A stretch of DNA of 64,000 nucleotides from Persicaria tinctoria (Eukaryota > Streptophyta > Magnoliopsida > Caryophyllales > Polygonaceae), in NCBI GenBank assembly GCA_037127255.1, contig JBANSL010000008.1, positions 7,807,396 to 7,871,395 of the forward strand. The letters are read 5' to 3'. Numbering within the stretch: position 1 is the first letter of the stretch; each line of letters opens with the position of its first letter. A program made the translations under genes and the position numbers. The notes under the pieces were generated by a model that had not been told where the DNA came from, made no database searches, and saw nothing but the letters and a program-made list of their open reading frames with translations. This document shows positions 35,670 through 46,359 of the stretch, one piece after another.

Positions 35670-36768
35670 GGTCTTCAAGCTCGGCTCGTTTGTAAACGAG
35701 TCGTGGTCGAGCTCGAGCTCCATATGGAAACGAGCTTAGACAGGGGCTCAAGCTCGGCTCGCGAGCTAGGAAGAGTGCTCGAGCTCGAGCTCGTAAGCTC
35801 ACTTAGACTCGAGCCGAGCTCGAGCTCGTAAGCTCACTTAGACTCGAGCCGAGCTCGTGAGCTCGTTCGCTCGGTTATAATTTTTGAGTTAATTTAGCTT
35901 GATTTAAGCTCGGTTTTGATTCAAGCTCATTCAATAATACACTTTGGCAATCAGTAACACATACAATACACAATCCTGACCAACTTTCAATTTCAGTCAC
36001 AATAAGTCAAGTAACCTTTCTAAATTTCAGTAGACTAATTTCAGCATACAAATTAAAAACAGATAAGAAATCAAATAACCTAAAGAAATCAAAAAATCTG
36101 AAGTGGATTGAATCTATAAGGAGGGAGTCAGATCTGAGGACGAGAGGATAAAAATTAGTCAGCGGAAGCAAGGGAGGCCGAGAGGAAGCGAAGGTGAGCC
36201 ACGTCTGAGGAAGAGCAAGGAAGCAAGTCGGTGCGAGCGATGGAGGACGACGTACCCAGATCCGAGGAAGACGAGGGGCGGGGAGATTGGAGGCGAAGAG
36301 CGAAGAGGACGAACGACAGTCAAGACTTAGATATGAAGAAACGAGGTCAAGGCGACGAGCGATGGGAGGATGACGAGGCACGACAAGGGGCGACGGAGGG
36401 CGACCCAGATCCGAGGATGACGAGGGGCGGCGACGAAGGGCGACCTAGATCTGAGGACGACGAGGGACGAGGAGACGGGGACTGAGATTGAGATGGTGAG
36501 CGAGAGAGGATGAGAGAGTAAGCGAGAGACGGAGGGAGGAAATGAACGAGGAGGGCTGACAGTGAACAAGGATTTGGAACATGTAAAGCCCTAGGGGCCA
36601 GAGGTATAATAGTAAATCGATCAACCGTACAAGCTGGTGAGCTATTTGAGCTCGAGCTCAGGATTAGGCTTGAACTCGGCTCATATATACATTTGAGCGA
36701 TCCCGATTCGAACTTTTTTCGAGCCGAGCCCGAGCTACTCGACTCATGTATCATGTCTAGACCGGAAA
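35670..36768. repeat. GAGCTC-rich repeat region
   Basis: Both ends are dense in GAGCTCGAGC / CGAGCCGAGC: left 35670-35910, right 36640-36740. The sequence between (36100-36560) is strongly purine-rich on the plus strand. A 36-bp unit around CGTAAGCTCACTTAGACTC is tandemly duplicated at about 35782-35850. The layout suggests an inverted-ended transposon, but I could not define termini. Frames crossing it have biased Arg/Glu/Asp composition and are not genes. Confidence 0.5.
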
Positions 36769-38594
36769 ACAAAGAAAAAAGGAAAAGCAATTTTTTTTTA
36801 TAAAAAAAAATACGGAGAAAACAAAGCGCGATGCCGATGGCTCTTTATGGGGTCTACTCTAAAACGCGTCGTTTTCTCCCCCTATGTGTCGGTGGGAGCT
36901 GGAATTTTAGAAACATTAAAATAAATAAATTATTAAACGCAATCAGGCATTAATTAACCTGAAAGAAGACTTAATTAATTAATTGTACGCCGTATCGTAT
37001 ATTGGCCCAAAATAAAATACAGTACGTGGCTGTCTCATTTTTTAATTTTTATGCTGTCATGAAATATTCTTTCGAGTCAAACCGCAATATTTCAATTAAA
37101 AAATGTATTTCATTAATTAGTTGCTTCTTTGAGAGTTAAATACTTTGTGCAAATTTACACACCTCATCTAACTCTTTTTTCGATTTTTTTTTATGAGCTT
37201 CGAGAAAAATGATTCTATTCAGTAGAGTTTACCCTTGACTCTATCAAAACAAGATCCTTAACTAATTATAGAGAGTTAACTAAAAAAACACTAATGATAT
37301 ATAGAGAGAAATGCAAAAAATACATGTTATAACAAATGACGTAAAAATGTAAAATAAACACATATGTTTATAATGCAAATAGATAAGGGGTGTTTGATTA
37401 ATGTAATTTTATGGTGTTTTAATTTCAGGGTTTGTTTGAATTTCCACGATGTATTAAATATAATCCAATTATTTTACCTCGATTTATCTAAATTTAGTGG
37501 CTACCCACCAAACTTTGCTCGGCCCTCGCAAAACCTTAGAAAAACACACTTCCAAACCCAAAATTTCAAGCCCGACCTAAGCCCGAACTCTTCAGACCAA
37601 ATCTCTCCTCTTTTCAGGCTCGAACTCTTGTATCCAATCGGTTCTCTATTCTCTATGGATGCAGACGAAAGGTATATTAGGCAAAAAAATTTGCTTTTCA
37701 TCTTCATGCCACGTTTATTTAAAATTGACCCGGCCTGAACCTAAACTCATATTGCAACTCTTCGTTTAATATTGATACAAATCCAAAACTCCAACCCAAA
37801 ATTTCAACCCCTCAGCGCCGCTCCCCCTACTCTCATCCGCCGCCCCATTGCCTCTAGCATGATCGTCGACCTCGCCAGATTCCACCTCTCCCTTCTAGAT
37901 CCCACAATCTCACCCGCCAAATTTTACCTCTCTCCTTGAAATTCCAAATCCCAAACAACCGTCACCTCCCACCACCTCCAGTCACCACCTATGATCCCGC
38001 CCAAAGCCAACAACTTTGTCAGCTTGCATGCAAGCCGTCTAAGCAACCAGATCAAATCTCAAGATAGAAGGGCTCTAATTTTTAGAAGTTTTAAATATAA
38101 ATTTATATATTTGTAATCTTAGTTTTTTTTTTCTTTTGATTGGCGGACCTCTTTGTAAAGTCTTTCAAATCATCTTTTAGATGGTTTTAAGATCGTTTTA
38201 TCAATCTATTTCTTGACTACTGTCAAAACAAACATAAAAAAAATTGCACGCTATTTGGTAAGTTCTTTTAGTCCATTACCATGATATCAGTTTGATTGGC
38301 TTTTTCCATCCATTTATATATTTACGTATTCAGATGATATCAGTTTGATATATTATCTTCCATTTTTATTTTTATTTTATATAAATCTCAATTATTCGAT
38401 AGATTATCTTCTCTCTTCAAATGTCACCCCTGAGCAATTAAGCTTAGCCTATGCGGGCGATAGATTATCTTCTCTCTTCGTATTGGCTTGTGTTTCGTTG
38501 ACTGCACACACCGACTTCAAAAACCGAATAATACACGTGTCGTTAACTTGGATGATATGGGCCCAGCTAGAGTTGAATGCTTTGGGCCGGGCCC
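36769..38594. other. Intergenic DNA, nothing identified
   Basis: No supportable gene. CT-rich, proline-codon-like sequence at 37500-38000 (CCCGACC, CCACCTCC) gives a 124-codon frame without a domain. Confidence 0.45.
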
Positions 38595-38606
38595 ATACCC
38601 TCTGTC

Positions 38607-39268
38607 TTTTTTTTTTTTTTGATTGGGAAATAATTCGGGTGGGATAGTCCTACCCGGCAGCATCCTTACGGATGAGGTCAAGAAGACCCACATTATTGTT
38701 AATATCGACTCCTCGGGCAGAATGGCTAAGGTGTGCAACCTTGTCAGCCACTCTATTGCCCATTCGAGGAATGTAAAAGAAACTTACTTCTTTCACTGTC
38801 GATAGTAGAAGTTGAATATCCGAAAGTATTAGTTCGATTTCCCATGGGCATGAAGATTTTCGGTTTAAATGGTCAATGATGATTTTGCAGTCTCCTTCAA
38901 TTTGGATACTGTCGATTTTTAGTTGCAGAACTTTTTGAACACCCAATTTTAGAGCTAAAGCTTCCGCTTTAAGGGGATTTTGTTTTCCGAGCAGCTGGTG
39001 CTGGATGGACATTGGTTGCCCTTCCCAATTCCTTATAACGACCCCTGCTGAACTGTCACCATTAGCAAGGGAGGAACCATCGAAATTTAGTTTATACGTA
39101 CCCCTAGGAGGTTTCCGCCAGCGGACGGAACGTTGTTTGGCGCTTTGTTTTGGCATGAGTGGCCTGCGGGCGCGCGACTCCTCTTCGAATTCAGTTTCAT
39201 GTACATAAGTTCTATTCCAGTTACCTATGTGATTATTTATCACTCTTATAGCAGTATCACTCTTTGGG
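38607..39268 (-). mobile_element. 5'-truncated LINE with target duplication
   Basis: On the minus strand the insertion ends in a poly(A) tail, seen as a T run at 38607-38622. It is flanked by a 12-bp direct repeat ATACCCTCTGTC (38595-38606 and 39269-39280), extendable to 14 bp with the T run. This is a textbook target-primed insertion. It is related to the LINE at 29244-33377 (shared NRVADKVAHL and LLDLIR at the C-terminus). Confidence 0.92.
38650..39243 (-). CDS. LINE RNase H C-terminal fragment, open
   Basis: 197 residues: a linker and then the RNase H domain (RKPPRGTYKLNFDGSS, GVVIRNWEGQP, KAEALALKLGV, QIEGDCKII, MGNRVADKVAHL). The frame has no stop, unlike the full LINE copy. It is a 5'-truncated retrotransposon piece without reverse transcriptase, so it is unlikely to be expressed as a host protein. 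Confidence 0.85.
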   Translation of the reverse strand: MINNHIGNWNRTYVHETEFEEESRARRPLMPKQSAKQRSVRWRKPPRGTYKLNFDGSSLANGDSSAGVVIRNWEGQPMSIQHQLLGKQNPLKAEALALKLGVQKVLQLKIDSIQIEGDCKIIIDHLNRKSSCPWEIELILSDIQLLLSTVKEVSFFYIPRMGNRVADKVAHLSHSARGVDINNNVGLLDLIRKDAAG

Positions 39269-39469
39269 ATACCCTCTGTCTTATTATGTGTATGGAACTG
39301 GTTATCCTTCGGTATTGTATAGTAATCCGCATAATTTTAAAAATTATAAAAATAATAATTAATGGTTAAAGATTTGCCTCTTATATAGAGAATATGCTAC
39401 GAGTAACAACTTTAAAAAAAAATAAGTTTTGAGAGAAAAAGAACAGTATAGTACATTAAATGTACTGGA

Positions 39470-40083
39470 TAGAGATGGAAATGGATCGGGTTATGGGTGG
39501 ATGTACCTATTCCATTACCCGATCCATTAAGAAATTTCGTCCACCCGATCCACCCATCATTCACTAGCCCTTGCATTCATATCCGATTCATCCATCATCC
39601 GCGGGTTATTGGGTGGATCGGGTAAAATATATATGGATGAGAAAATTCATGTAAACATTCGCCATTATTTTCAAAATGGAAATAAAAATAAATAAAATAA
39701 AATAAAATTTTCAAAAAAAATAAATTTTAGTATATTAAATTTGAAGTGCTCATCAAATTATACAAACACAAAAACTCAAACTATCAAATCAAATTACATA
39801 TAATAACTAAGATGCATAAAAAAAATATGATCAAACAATTTTAGAGGATCGGGTGATGGATTGGACACCCATTCATCCATAAGTTTTGAGAATTTGCTAC
39901 GAGTAACATTTTTTTTTTTTAAAAAAAATAAGTTTTGAGAGAAAAAGAACAATATAGTACATTAAATGTACTGGTCGGATGGAAATGGATCGGGTTATTT
40001 GTCCATTTATTCGGATTTTCATCCATATATTCGAAGTAGATTAATGGATGGATCGGATCTCCGTGGATTGATTTCCATCTCTA
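39470..40083. mobile_element. hAT-like element with partial tandem duplication
   Basis: The ends are TAGAGATGGAAAT and ..ATTTCCATCTCTA, with a perfect 8-bp duplication GTACTGGA (39462-39469 and 40084-40091), which fits hAT. Inside, at about 39887-39985, is a second copy of the left flank and left end, offset by 506 bp. The locus thus looks like flank-element-flank-element made by a tandem duplication. No coding capacity. Confidence 0.75.
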
Positions 40084-40091
40084 GTACTGGA

Positions 40092-41313
40092 TTTGGATCG
40101 CACACACATATGCTTACAAGTTACAACTTACAAGTTATAATGGAGCCATATCCATATAGTAGGAATCGTTTGTTGGTTGCTCTTCACTCTTAATAAAAGA
40201 TATAGGTTTTGAATAATAGAAATAAAGTTTTTTTTTTTTATGAGAGAATAGTTTGATCTCCTTATTAGACCTATTCGGTACGAAGTTGACTAAAACACTT
40301 ATCTCAACCAAAAAATATAATAGTAGGAACCACATTTTGAAGGGATAAGTTCCCATAATTCAAACTCAATATTTCAATTTACTAAAGGAGACTACATTCT
40401 TGCTTCATCCTTTTATTGAAAATAAATAAATAAATAAGATTCGTGGTAAATTATTGTTGGATAAATAAATTACAGACTTATTTAGTAGTTGTCATATTAA
40501 AACCAAAAACTCAATAGCAAATTTGGTTTCATCATTCCGAAAAAAGTCTTAAGCTCTCATTAAATAGGCAGCTTCTTATTACCTTGCATTAACACTTTAA
40601 TTATAATTAGCTCCACCTTGATCGATGGTGGACTTTGTGATTGTCATGTTACAAAATAGACAAAAATTGCCCCGTCAGTGGTGTGGACTGTGGAGTAAAG
40701 GGGAGGTAGGTAGTTCCGAGTTCGATTCCTACCTCCGTCTTTTTTTTGAATGAAAATCTAAGGTTAGTACGTGCCCGAATATTCCTACCAAGAGAGAATA
40801 AAATTATATCAAATTGTCCTTAATTATATAAGTTTGTGGTCTATCTCACATCGATTAAGAAACATAAAATAGGAGTAATGTGAATAATACTGAAGCTAAT
40901 TGTATAAGGGTATGTTTATCGGTGCTTTTTGTATAGGATACTTGGAGATTTTAATTATAAAAAATGGTAATGGGTTCAAGATCTGAGGTTTGCGATACTA
41001 CATCTAGTATTCTAGCAAGTATCGTCTATAATTAATGTTGTGTCAGTCGCTTTTTTTATTTTCGGAAATTCTGTCTCAAAACGACGTCGGTTAGCGGGAA
41101 GAATACTCAAAACTCGGTGTTCCACTAAAGCTGGCGTCATACATGTTGCAATTGGGTGGACAGGTGTCACTCCATGAGAGGCAGGAAGTCGATGGTTTTG
41201 ATCTTATGTTTTGGACGGCTAGGATTATATCTGCCGGGTGTTTTTTTTACAATTACAAAATGTAATTTTCGACAATGAAAATGTAATAAATAAAAAATAA
41301 AAAAATATCACAA
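40092..41313. other. Intergenic DNA with one tRNA-like motif
   Basis: At 40672-40750 AGTGGTGTGGACTGTGG, GAGTTCGATTCC and a following T run look like the head of a tRNA-derived SINE (box B GTTCGATTCC). I found no target duplication. Nothing else is recognisable. Confidence 0.4.
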
Positions 41314-41456
41314 TCTATATATAACTTTAAAAGAGAAGAGTTAGCTGATGTGTCTTTCTCTCCTTAAATTTAGCTAACTTAACAAATCTATTTTATATTT
41401 TATTCTACTTTTTTTGTTTTCCCCAACCCTCCTTTCCGTCTTTTTATTTTTTTCCC

Positions 41457-41698
41457 CAAATTGGCCTAGGGTTCTGGCTTCCTCCGAGCATTCGCCCGCG
41501 CCCACCCTCGCCGCTTCCGTCGCCTTCCTCCCCTTCCCCAAATTGGCCTAGGGTTCCGGCTTCCTCCGAACATTCGCCCGCGCCCACCCTCGCCGCTTCC
41601 GTCGCCTTCCTCCCCTTCCCCAAATTGGCCTAGGTTCTGGCTTCCTCCGAACATTCGCCCGCGCCCACCCTCGCCGCTTCCGTCGCCTTCCTCCCCGC
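41457..41698. repeat. 82-bp tandem repeat, about three copies
   Basis: CCAAATTGGCCTAGG..CTTCCTCC recurs with an 82-bp period (TTGGCCTAGG at 41461, TTGGCCTAG at 41543 and TTGGCCTAG at 41625). It is GC-rich and lies about 180 bp before the profilin start codon. A minus-strand frame through it (41466-41702) is just the repeat translated. Confidence 0.9.
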
Positions 41699-41877
41699 CC
41701 AACGTCGTCTTCCTCCCCGCCCACCGTCGTCTCCCTCGATTCTCCTATCGATGCTCAATTGCTTCATCAGGTAGAAGAAAACCTTTCTTTGAAAATCCAT
41801 ACGGACACGCTCACACGCAGAAGGGATCAGAGAGAGCGAGCCGGAGAAAGAGAGCAGTCGGGAAAGAGAATCGGAAA

Positions 41878-42003
41878 ATGTCGTGGCAAACGTACGTTGA
41901 CGATCACCTGATGTGCGAAATCGAAGGCGGAAACCGTCTCACCTCCCCTGCCATACTCGGTCACGATGGCAGCGTCTGGTTGCAGAGCGCCGCCTTCCCC
42001 CAG
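41878..42003 (+). pseudogene. Profilin exon 1, captured by the Helitron
   Basis: The exon encodes 42 residues from an ATG in good context: [17 protein letters not shown], then ILGHDGSVW and SAAFPQ. This is the standard N-terminus of plant profilin, a small actin-monomer-binding protein of about 131 residues. It ends at a normal donor, CCCCAG|GTCC, followed by a CT microsatellite. I could not find profilin exons 2 and 3 anywhere downstream. The exon has no stop and its start is intact, so it could supply a promoter, 5' UTR and short N-terminal piece to a chimeric transcript. Confidence 0.88.
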
Positions 42004-42414
42004 GTCCATTTCTCTCTCTCTCTCTCTCTCTCTCCCTCTATCCATCTGATTGTCAATCTAGATCTGTTATTTTGTGATCTTTTATTTAGATCTCTTTCCG
42101 ATTAGGTCTGGATCAAATCGTTTTGCCGAAATGTTGATTGAATTTCGTCCGGTGTACTTTGTTGGTGGATTTTGTGATTTTAGTTGTTGCAAAATCGAAC
42201 GGTTACTTAACTCGATTTTTTTTTACGGGATTGCAATTTATTGATTCTTGAATCTTCTTGACCTACAAACCCTAAAATTTGTCCTTCAAATTTGTGCTTA
42301 CATTGGTTGAACACACTATTGTAAATAACATATGGCTTTAGCTTAGCTAGATATTTTGATGCACATGGTTTATATAGTTATACTTATTGACTTATTGATT
42401 CTTACAAGATGGAT

Positions 42415-42746
42415 TTTGTTTCTTAATGTATTGGTGTTGCTTTGTACCTTCACCTATTTGAATTTCCTGTTTGATTTTAGCTTTAGTTTCGTTTTGTAAT
42501 TCTGGAGTCTTCATTTGTTTCTATGGGTAGCAATATGTTCTTGCACTTTTGATTGTGGGTTTGCCCATTCCATTTCTTACATTGTTGTTGTTAATCGGCT
42601 CTAATTTCAATTTTCAAAACTGAATTACTTTCATGTTAACTGCTGTTTTCCTTTTCCTGATGACTCTTTATGCAGCAAAATATATTCGAATCTTTCGTAT
42701 ATCACTTTTCCAAGTAGAAGCAGTCAATAACATCATCTGTTCAGAA
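42415..42746. repeat. First copy of a 332-bp direct repeat in the Helitron
   Basis: It begins TTTGTTTCTTAATGTATTGG and ends CATCATCTGTTCAGAA, and returns at 43411-43742 exactly 996 bp later with only a few substitutions. It separates the captured gene pieces. Confidence 0.9.
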
Positions 42747-43059
42747 TGGGTTTCATTTAGACGTTTCATTATTTCATTCTTATTATCTTATTTACCGAAA
42801 TCCTTTTTTTTTTTTTTTCATTCAGATTATTTGACATTTCTGAGGTTATGAAGAGAGTTTCATACATTTCAAGGTAGCTTCCCGCAGCGGGAGCTTGCTA
42901 GAAGCTTTAGTCTTGGAAGCTGTCTGCAAGGCTATAGCTGCCAGCCTATGCAGCTCCAAGATGTGTTTGTCTTCCTTGGCTCGAACTTTTCCCATTGAGA
43001 ACCATCTGCATAAATGCACAATAAGGTATGTCGCCATTTTAAATAAATGCACAATAAGA

Positions 43060-43308
43060 TATCATTACAAGACTGAGATAGCATCACGCTGTGTTGAGCT
43101 TGCTGAGCAGTTTGCTCCAAGTAATCATTGGTTTATTAATGTATGTTAGTTATTTTGGATTCTTCCATTCTGCAAATTTTACTGCATTTGCAACTGACGC
43201 CTCCGCTTTTTGGACCATGAATAAGGTGTTCGAGCATGCTGGTGATTTGGTGAATGTTAAGGTGGCTCATAACCTAATGCGTTTGATTGCTGAAGGGTTC
43301 GAGCAAGT
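43060..43308 (+). pseudogene. AP-4 complex epsilon subunit exon fragments, captured
   Basis: Two pieces of one gene lie in order. At 43066-43141 the frame encodes YKTEIASRCVELAEQFAPS and then NHWFI. At 43214-43306 it encodes TMNKVFEHAGDLVNVKVAHN followed by LMRLIAEGF. In the plant AP-4 epsilon adaptor subunit these are adjacent segments of the adaptin N-terminal domain. The sequence between them (GTATGT.. to ..TTTTTGG) would be an intron, but its 3' end lacks a clear AG. Both pieces are a small part of a protein of roughly 900 residues. The assignment rests on recalled family sequence and should be confirmed by alignment. Confidence 0.75.
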
Positions 43309-43410
43309 TGCTCTGTCTTTTAGCTGCTTTTGCTGAATCAATTAATAACTGGTAACTCAATACTGTATTCTCCCTCCTCAGTAAATATAATAGGAGAAAC
43401 TGCAGCTATT

Positions 43411-43742
43411 TTTGTTTCTTAATGTATTGGTGCTGCTTTGTACCTTCACCTATTTGAATTTTCTGTTTGATTTGAGCTTTAGTGTCGTTTTGTAATTCTG
43501 GAGTCTTCATTTGTTTCTGTGGGTAGCAATATGTTCTTGCACTTTTGATTGTGGGTTTGCCTATTCCATTTCTTACATTGTTGCTGTTAAGCAGCTCTAA
43601 TTTCAATTTTCAAAACTGAATTACTTTCATGTTAACTGCTGTTTTCCTTTTCCTGATGACTCTTTATGCAGCAAAATATATTTGAATCTTTCGTATATCA
43701 CTTTTCCAAGTAGAAGCAGTCAATAACATCATCTGTTCAGAA
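43411..43742. repeat. Second copy of the 332-bp direct repeat in the Helitron
   Basis: Same sequence as 42415-42746, 996 bp downstream. The Helitron helicase fragment starts directly after it. Confidence 0.9.
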
Positions 43743-43747
43743 GTCAA

Positions 43748-43933
43748 GGCCAATCTCTTTCTCACGTTGGGTTGTACTTGAGGATGCCAGTCTTCAGCCA
43801 TGGCCAGTTGTATGTTGCTGTCTCAAGGGTTACATCCAAATCTGGGTTGAAAATTCTATCATGTGATAAGAATGGTAACTCGCTCAACACTGTTAACGTC
43901 GTGTACAAAGAAATCTTACCTACTTTAGCCTAA
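43748..43933 (+). pseudogene. Helitron PIF1-like helicase, C-terminal fragment
   Basis: The frame GQSLSHVGLYLRMPVFSHGQ, then LYVAVSRVTSKSGLKIL, runs to a TAA at 43931. GQLYVAVSRV is the last conserved helicase motif of PIF1-type Helitron RepHel proteins. Only about 61 C-terminal residues remain. The fragment sits near the Helitron 3' end, where it would lie in an autonomous parent, so this element probably arose from one by internal replacement. Confidence 0.85.
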
Positions 43934-44340
43934 TAGGTACATTCTATTTACTGTTTGTCTTTTTTTTTTTGCCTTTATAACTTTTATTTCAATATGCTAA
44001 TCATAATATTGGTCTTTTTGTGTTTATTAATTTGTTTACACAGGCGGAGTACATTCACTTAGAGTTTGGAGGGCTTGGTGTCACCCACCCTATAATCCTT
44101 ATTTTCGTCATTTTGTAAGATTAGCCTTACATTATTTCTTTTTATATACATTTTCATCCGTTCATATAACCAAACTATTTTTTTTCCCCAGGAATCCTAT
44201 GGACGAAGTCTACCGTAACGACAACATCCATTCATATATTTAGTTTTATATTCATTAATGTATTTCACCATTTGTATTTTTATCTTTGTTATTTTTGTTC
44301 ATCCTTATAATAGATATTTTATATTTTTTTTCCTCGCGCA

Positions 44341-44367
44341 CGCGCCATGGCGCGGGGACTGTACTAG
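44341..44367 (+). terminator. Helitron 3' hairpin and CTAG terminus
   Basis: The palindrome CGCGCCATGGCGCG, a nine-base spacer and CTAG followed by T. This is the signal that ends rolling-circle transfer in Helitrons, not a transcription terminator. Confidence 0.8.
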
Positions 44368-44373
44368 TACTAG

Positions 44374-44946
44374 ATTTATTTTTCTCTACGTATAGACATC
44401 AATTTTAAATATGTTTGACTATATTTAAAAAATAATAATTTCTTTGAATTCAATTAGATGTAATAATACCCAAAATTTATTTTCAATTATCTTTTAGTAG
44501 TAATAAAAAAAATTGAAGAGGGGTATATTTGTAAATTTTTGTGGTTGGAAAAGATGAGTTTTGAGATACTAGGGATATATTGATAAAGTGGAAAAATAAG
44601 AATGATATGCTAGGATGGTGTGGCGGAAAGAAAAGAGTAAAAAATTAATATTTTTAATATCTCTAGCATCTCTTGATAAACATGACCTAACAACGCCAGT
44701 AATTAAAGAACAGAAAATGATTCACATATTTATTACTCTCGTGCGTTTATGTTGGAACATTGATTATTTTTGGTGATAGAAAATAATTTACTGACCCCTC
44801 ACTGTCATAAAAAAAAATGTAAAACGTACGGATCAATGATTCAGCGTGCAACTTTGAATCGGTTTGCTTCGAATTGGAATCTCACCTTTTGGGGGCTTCC
44901 GTTATTTTTATACATTATCTAAATCTTTGAGATTAATAAATCATCT
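44374..44946. other. Intergenic DNA, nothing identified
   Basis: AT-rich, no gene or element boundary seen. Confidence 0.5.
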
Positions 44947-44949
44947 TTA

Positions 44950-45310
44950 GAGCATCTCCCCCATCCCTCCTATGGGTAAACCCATGGATGTGGAATAAAA
45001 CCCATTCTACCAAAGGGAAGGGGCAACCCTAGTGGAATGGGTTAAACCCATCCCCTCCCCATCCTATTTAATTTTCTAAAATCAATAAAAGTGTTGTTTT
45101 TTTATTTTTTTATTAAGTGGGTTAAGTTTTGATTGGTTAAAATATGTGGTGGGGTATAATTAAAGTTAAAAAAATAGTAATGGGGTAAACTTATGGACGT
45201 GGGATAAAAGTTAAAATTCTTAAAGGATGGGGTAGAGTTAGTGGAGAATGAGGTGTCAAAATGTTACGAAGAGAGAGATGGATGGGGTAACCCTATGAAT
45301 GCTGATGCTC
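44950..45310. mobile_element. Tourist-like MITE
   Basis: 361 bp between TTA copies (44947-44949 and 45311-45313), with short inverted ends GAGCATC..GATGCTC. Internally GGGTAAACCCATGG.. and related inverted GGGTAACCC pieces form a foldback. The TTA duplication and GAGCATC ends fit Harbinger-type MITEs. Confidence 0.65.
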
Positions 45311-45419
45311 TTATCACAATGTGGAGCAGTTTAACTAAATTACCTTATTTTGTCATCTTATATAATATATGTATGTTCCTTTAGGAAAAGTTTCTTATTT
45401 TCATTTAATATAAAATTAA

Positions 45420-45590
45420 GGCCAAATTGCAGAAAACCACCCTTTAAATATGCTGTTTTGCGTGAAACCACCCCTTAAAGCGAAAATTCCAGAAAACCAC
45501 CCTTTAAAACCGTTTTGTTTGCAAAGTCACACCCATCACCCAATTTTCGTTAATTAAATGTTAAAGTGTGTGGAAATTTAATTATACCCC

Positions 45591-45640
<50 letters not shown>

Positions 45641-46114
45641 TTACTCATTTTAATTGATATTAGTTGATATTTAACTTTTAACATGTTTTTCAAAACCAAA
45701 ACACTATAAATATAAAAAAAAAAATTAAATAATTTCATACTTACAAAAAAACTCTATAAAAAATCGATGTGTAATTTATGTTTTATACATATAAAAAATG
45801 TGTAATACTAGGGCTACTTGAAGAAATTATATTTTTTTAAATAATGTTTCATATAGTTTTTATTATTCTAAAAATGTATGTGGAATAGTGAACCTATTTT
45901 TAGAATAATAAAAACTATATAACATATCATTTTTTAAAAATTTATTTTCTTTGAGTAGCCCTTTAGTAATATACACTTTTTAAAATATACTCCGTATAAA
46001 ACATCAATCATATCTATTTTTTATAGAGTGTTTTTAATGATAATTATGAAATTATATTTCAAAAAATGATATTTTATTAAAAAAAATTACTTTTGAAAAA
46101 CATGTTAAAATGAG

Positions 46115-46188
<74 letters not shown>

Positions 46189-46359
46189 GGGGTATAATTA
46201 AATTTCCACACACTTTAACATTTAATTAACGAAAAATGGGTGATGGGTGTGACTTTGCAAACAAAAAGGTTTTAAAGGGTGGTTTTCTGGAATTTTCATT
46301 TTAAGGGGTGGTTTCACGCAAAACAGTATATTTAAAGGGTGGTTTTCTGCAATTTGGCC
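45420..46359. mobile_element. Mutator-like (MULE) non-autonomous element with long inverted ends
   Basis: 940 bp flanked by a perfect 9-bp duplication TAAAATTAA (45411-45419 and 46360-46368), the Mutator signature. The terminal inverted repeats start GGCCAAATTGCAGAAAACC and match for about 180 bp before turning into complementary (TTA)n and (TAA)n microsatellites, at about 45590-45640 and 46115-46188. The centre holds a further palindrome (about 45840-45957, ATAGTTTTTATTATTCTAAAAA and its inverse). The whole element can therefore fold on itself. Frames over it are repeat translations. A second copy begins at 63438. Confidence 0.9.

Larger units (their letters stand above)
41314..44367 (+). 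mobile_element. Helitron with captured gene fragments
   Basis: The 5' end is A|TCTATATATAACTTTAAAAGAG. The 3' end is CTAG|T (44364-44367), preceded nine bases upstream by the palindrome CGCGCCATGGCGCG (44341-44354). TC at the start, CTRR at the end, a GC-rich hairpin just upstream and insertion between A and T are the Helitron hallmarks. Inside are a profilin exon, AP-4 epsilon exon pieces and the C-terminal end of a Helitron PIF1-like helicase. There is no Rep domain, so the element is non-autonomous. Confidence 0.85.

Noticed and set aside
36007..36790. Several 80-147-codon Arg/Ser/Asp-rich frames on both strands
   Set aside because: Produced by the purine-rich centre and GAGCTC repeats. 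No domain.
41466..41702. Glycine-rich 78-codon minus-strand frame
   Set aside because: Translation of the 82-bp tandem repeat.
42846..43052. Possible third captured gene next to the AP-4 epsilon pieces
   Set aside because: Short frames on both strands (for example LEALVLEAVCKAIAASL) suggest coding DNA, but I could not match either to a family, so I did not annotate it.
45550..45738. Frame with a long isoleucine run
   Set aside because: Translation of the (TTA)n microsatellite in the MULE.
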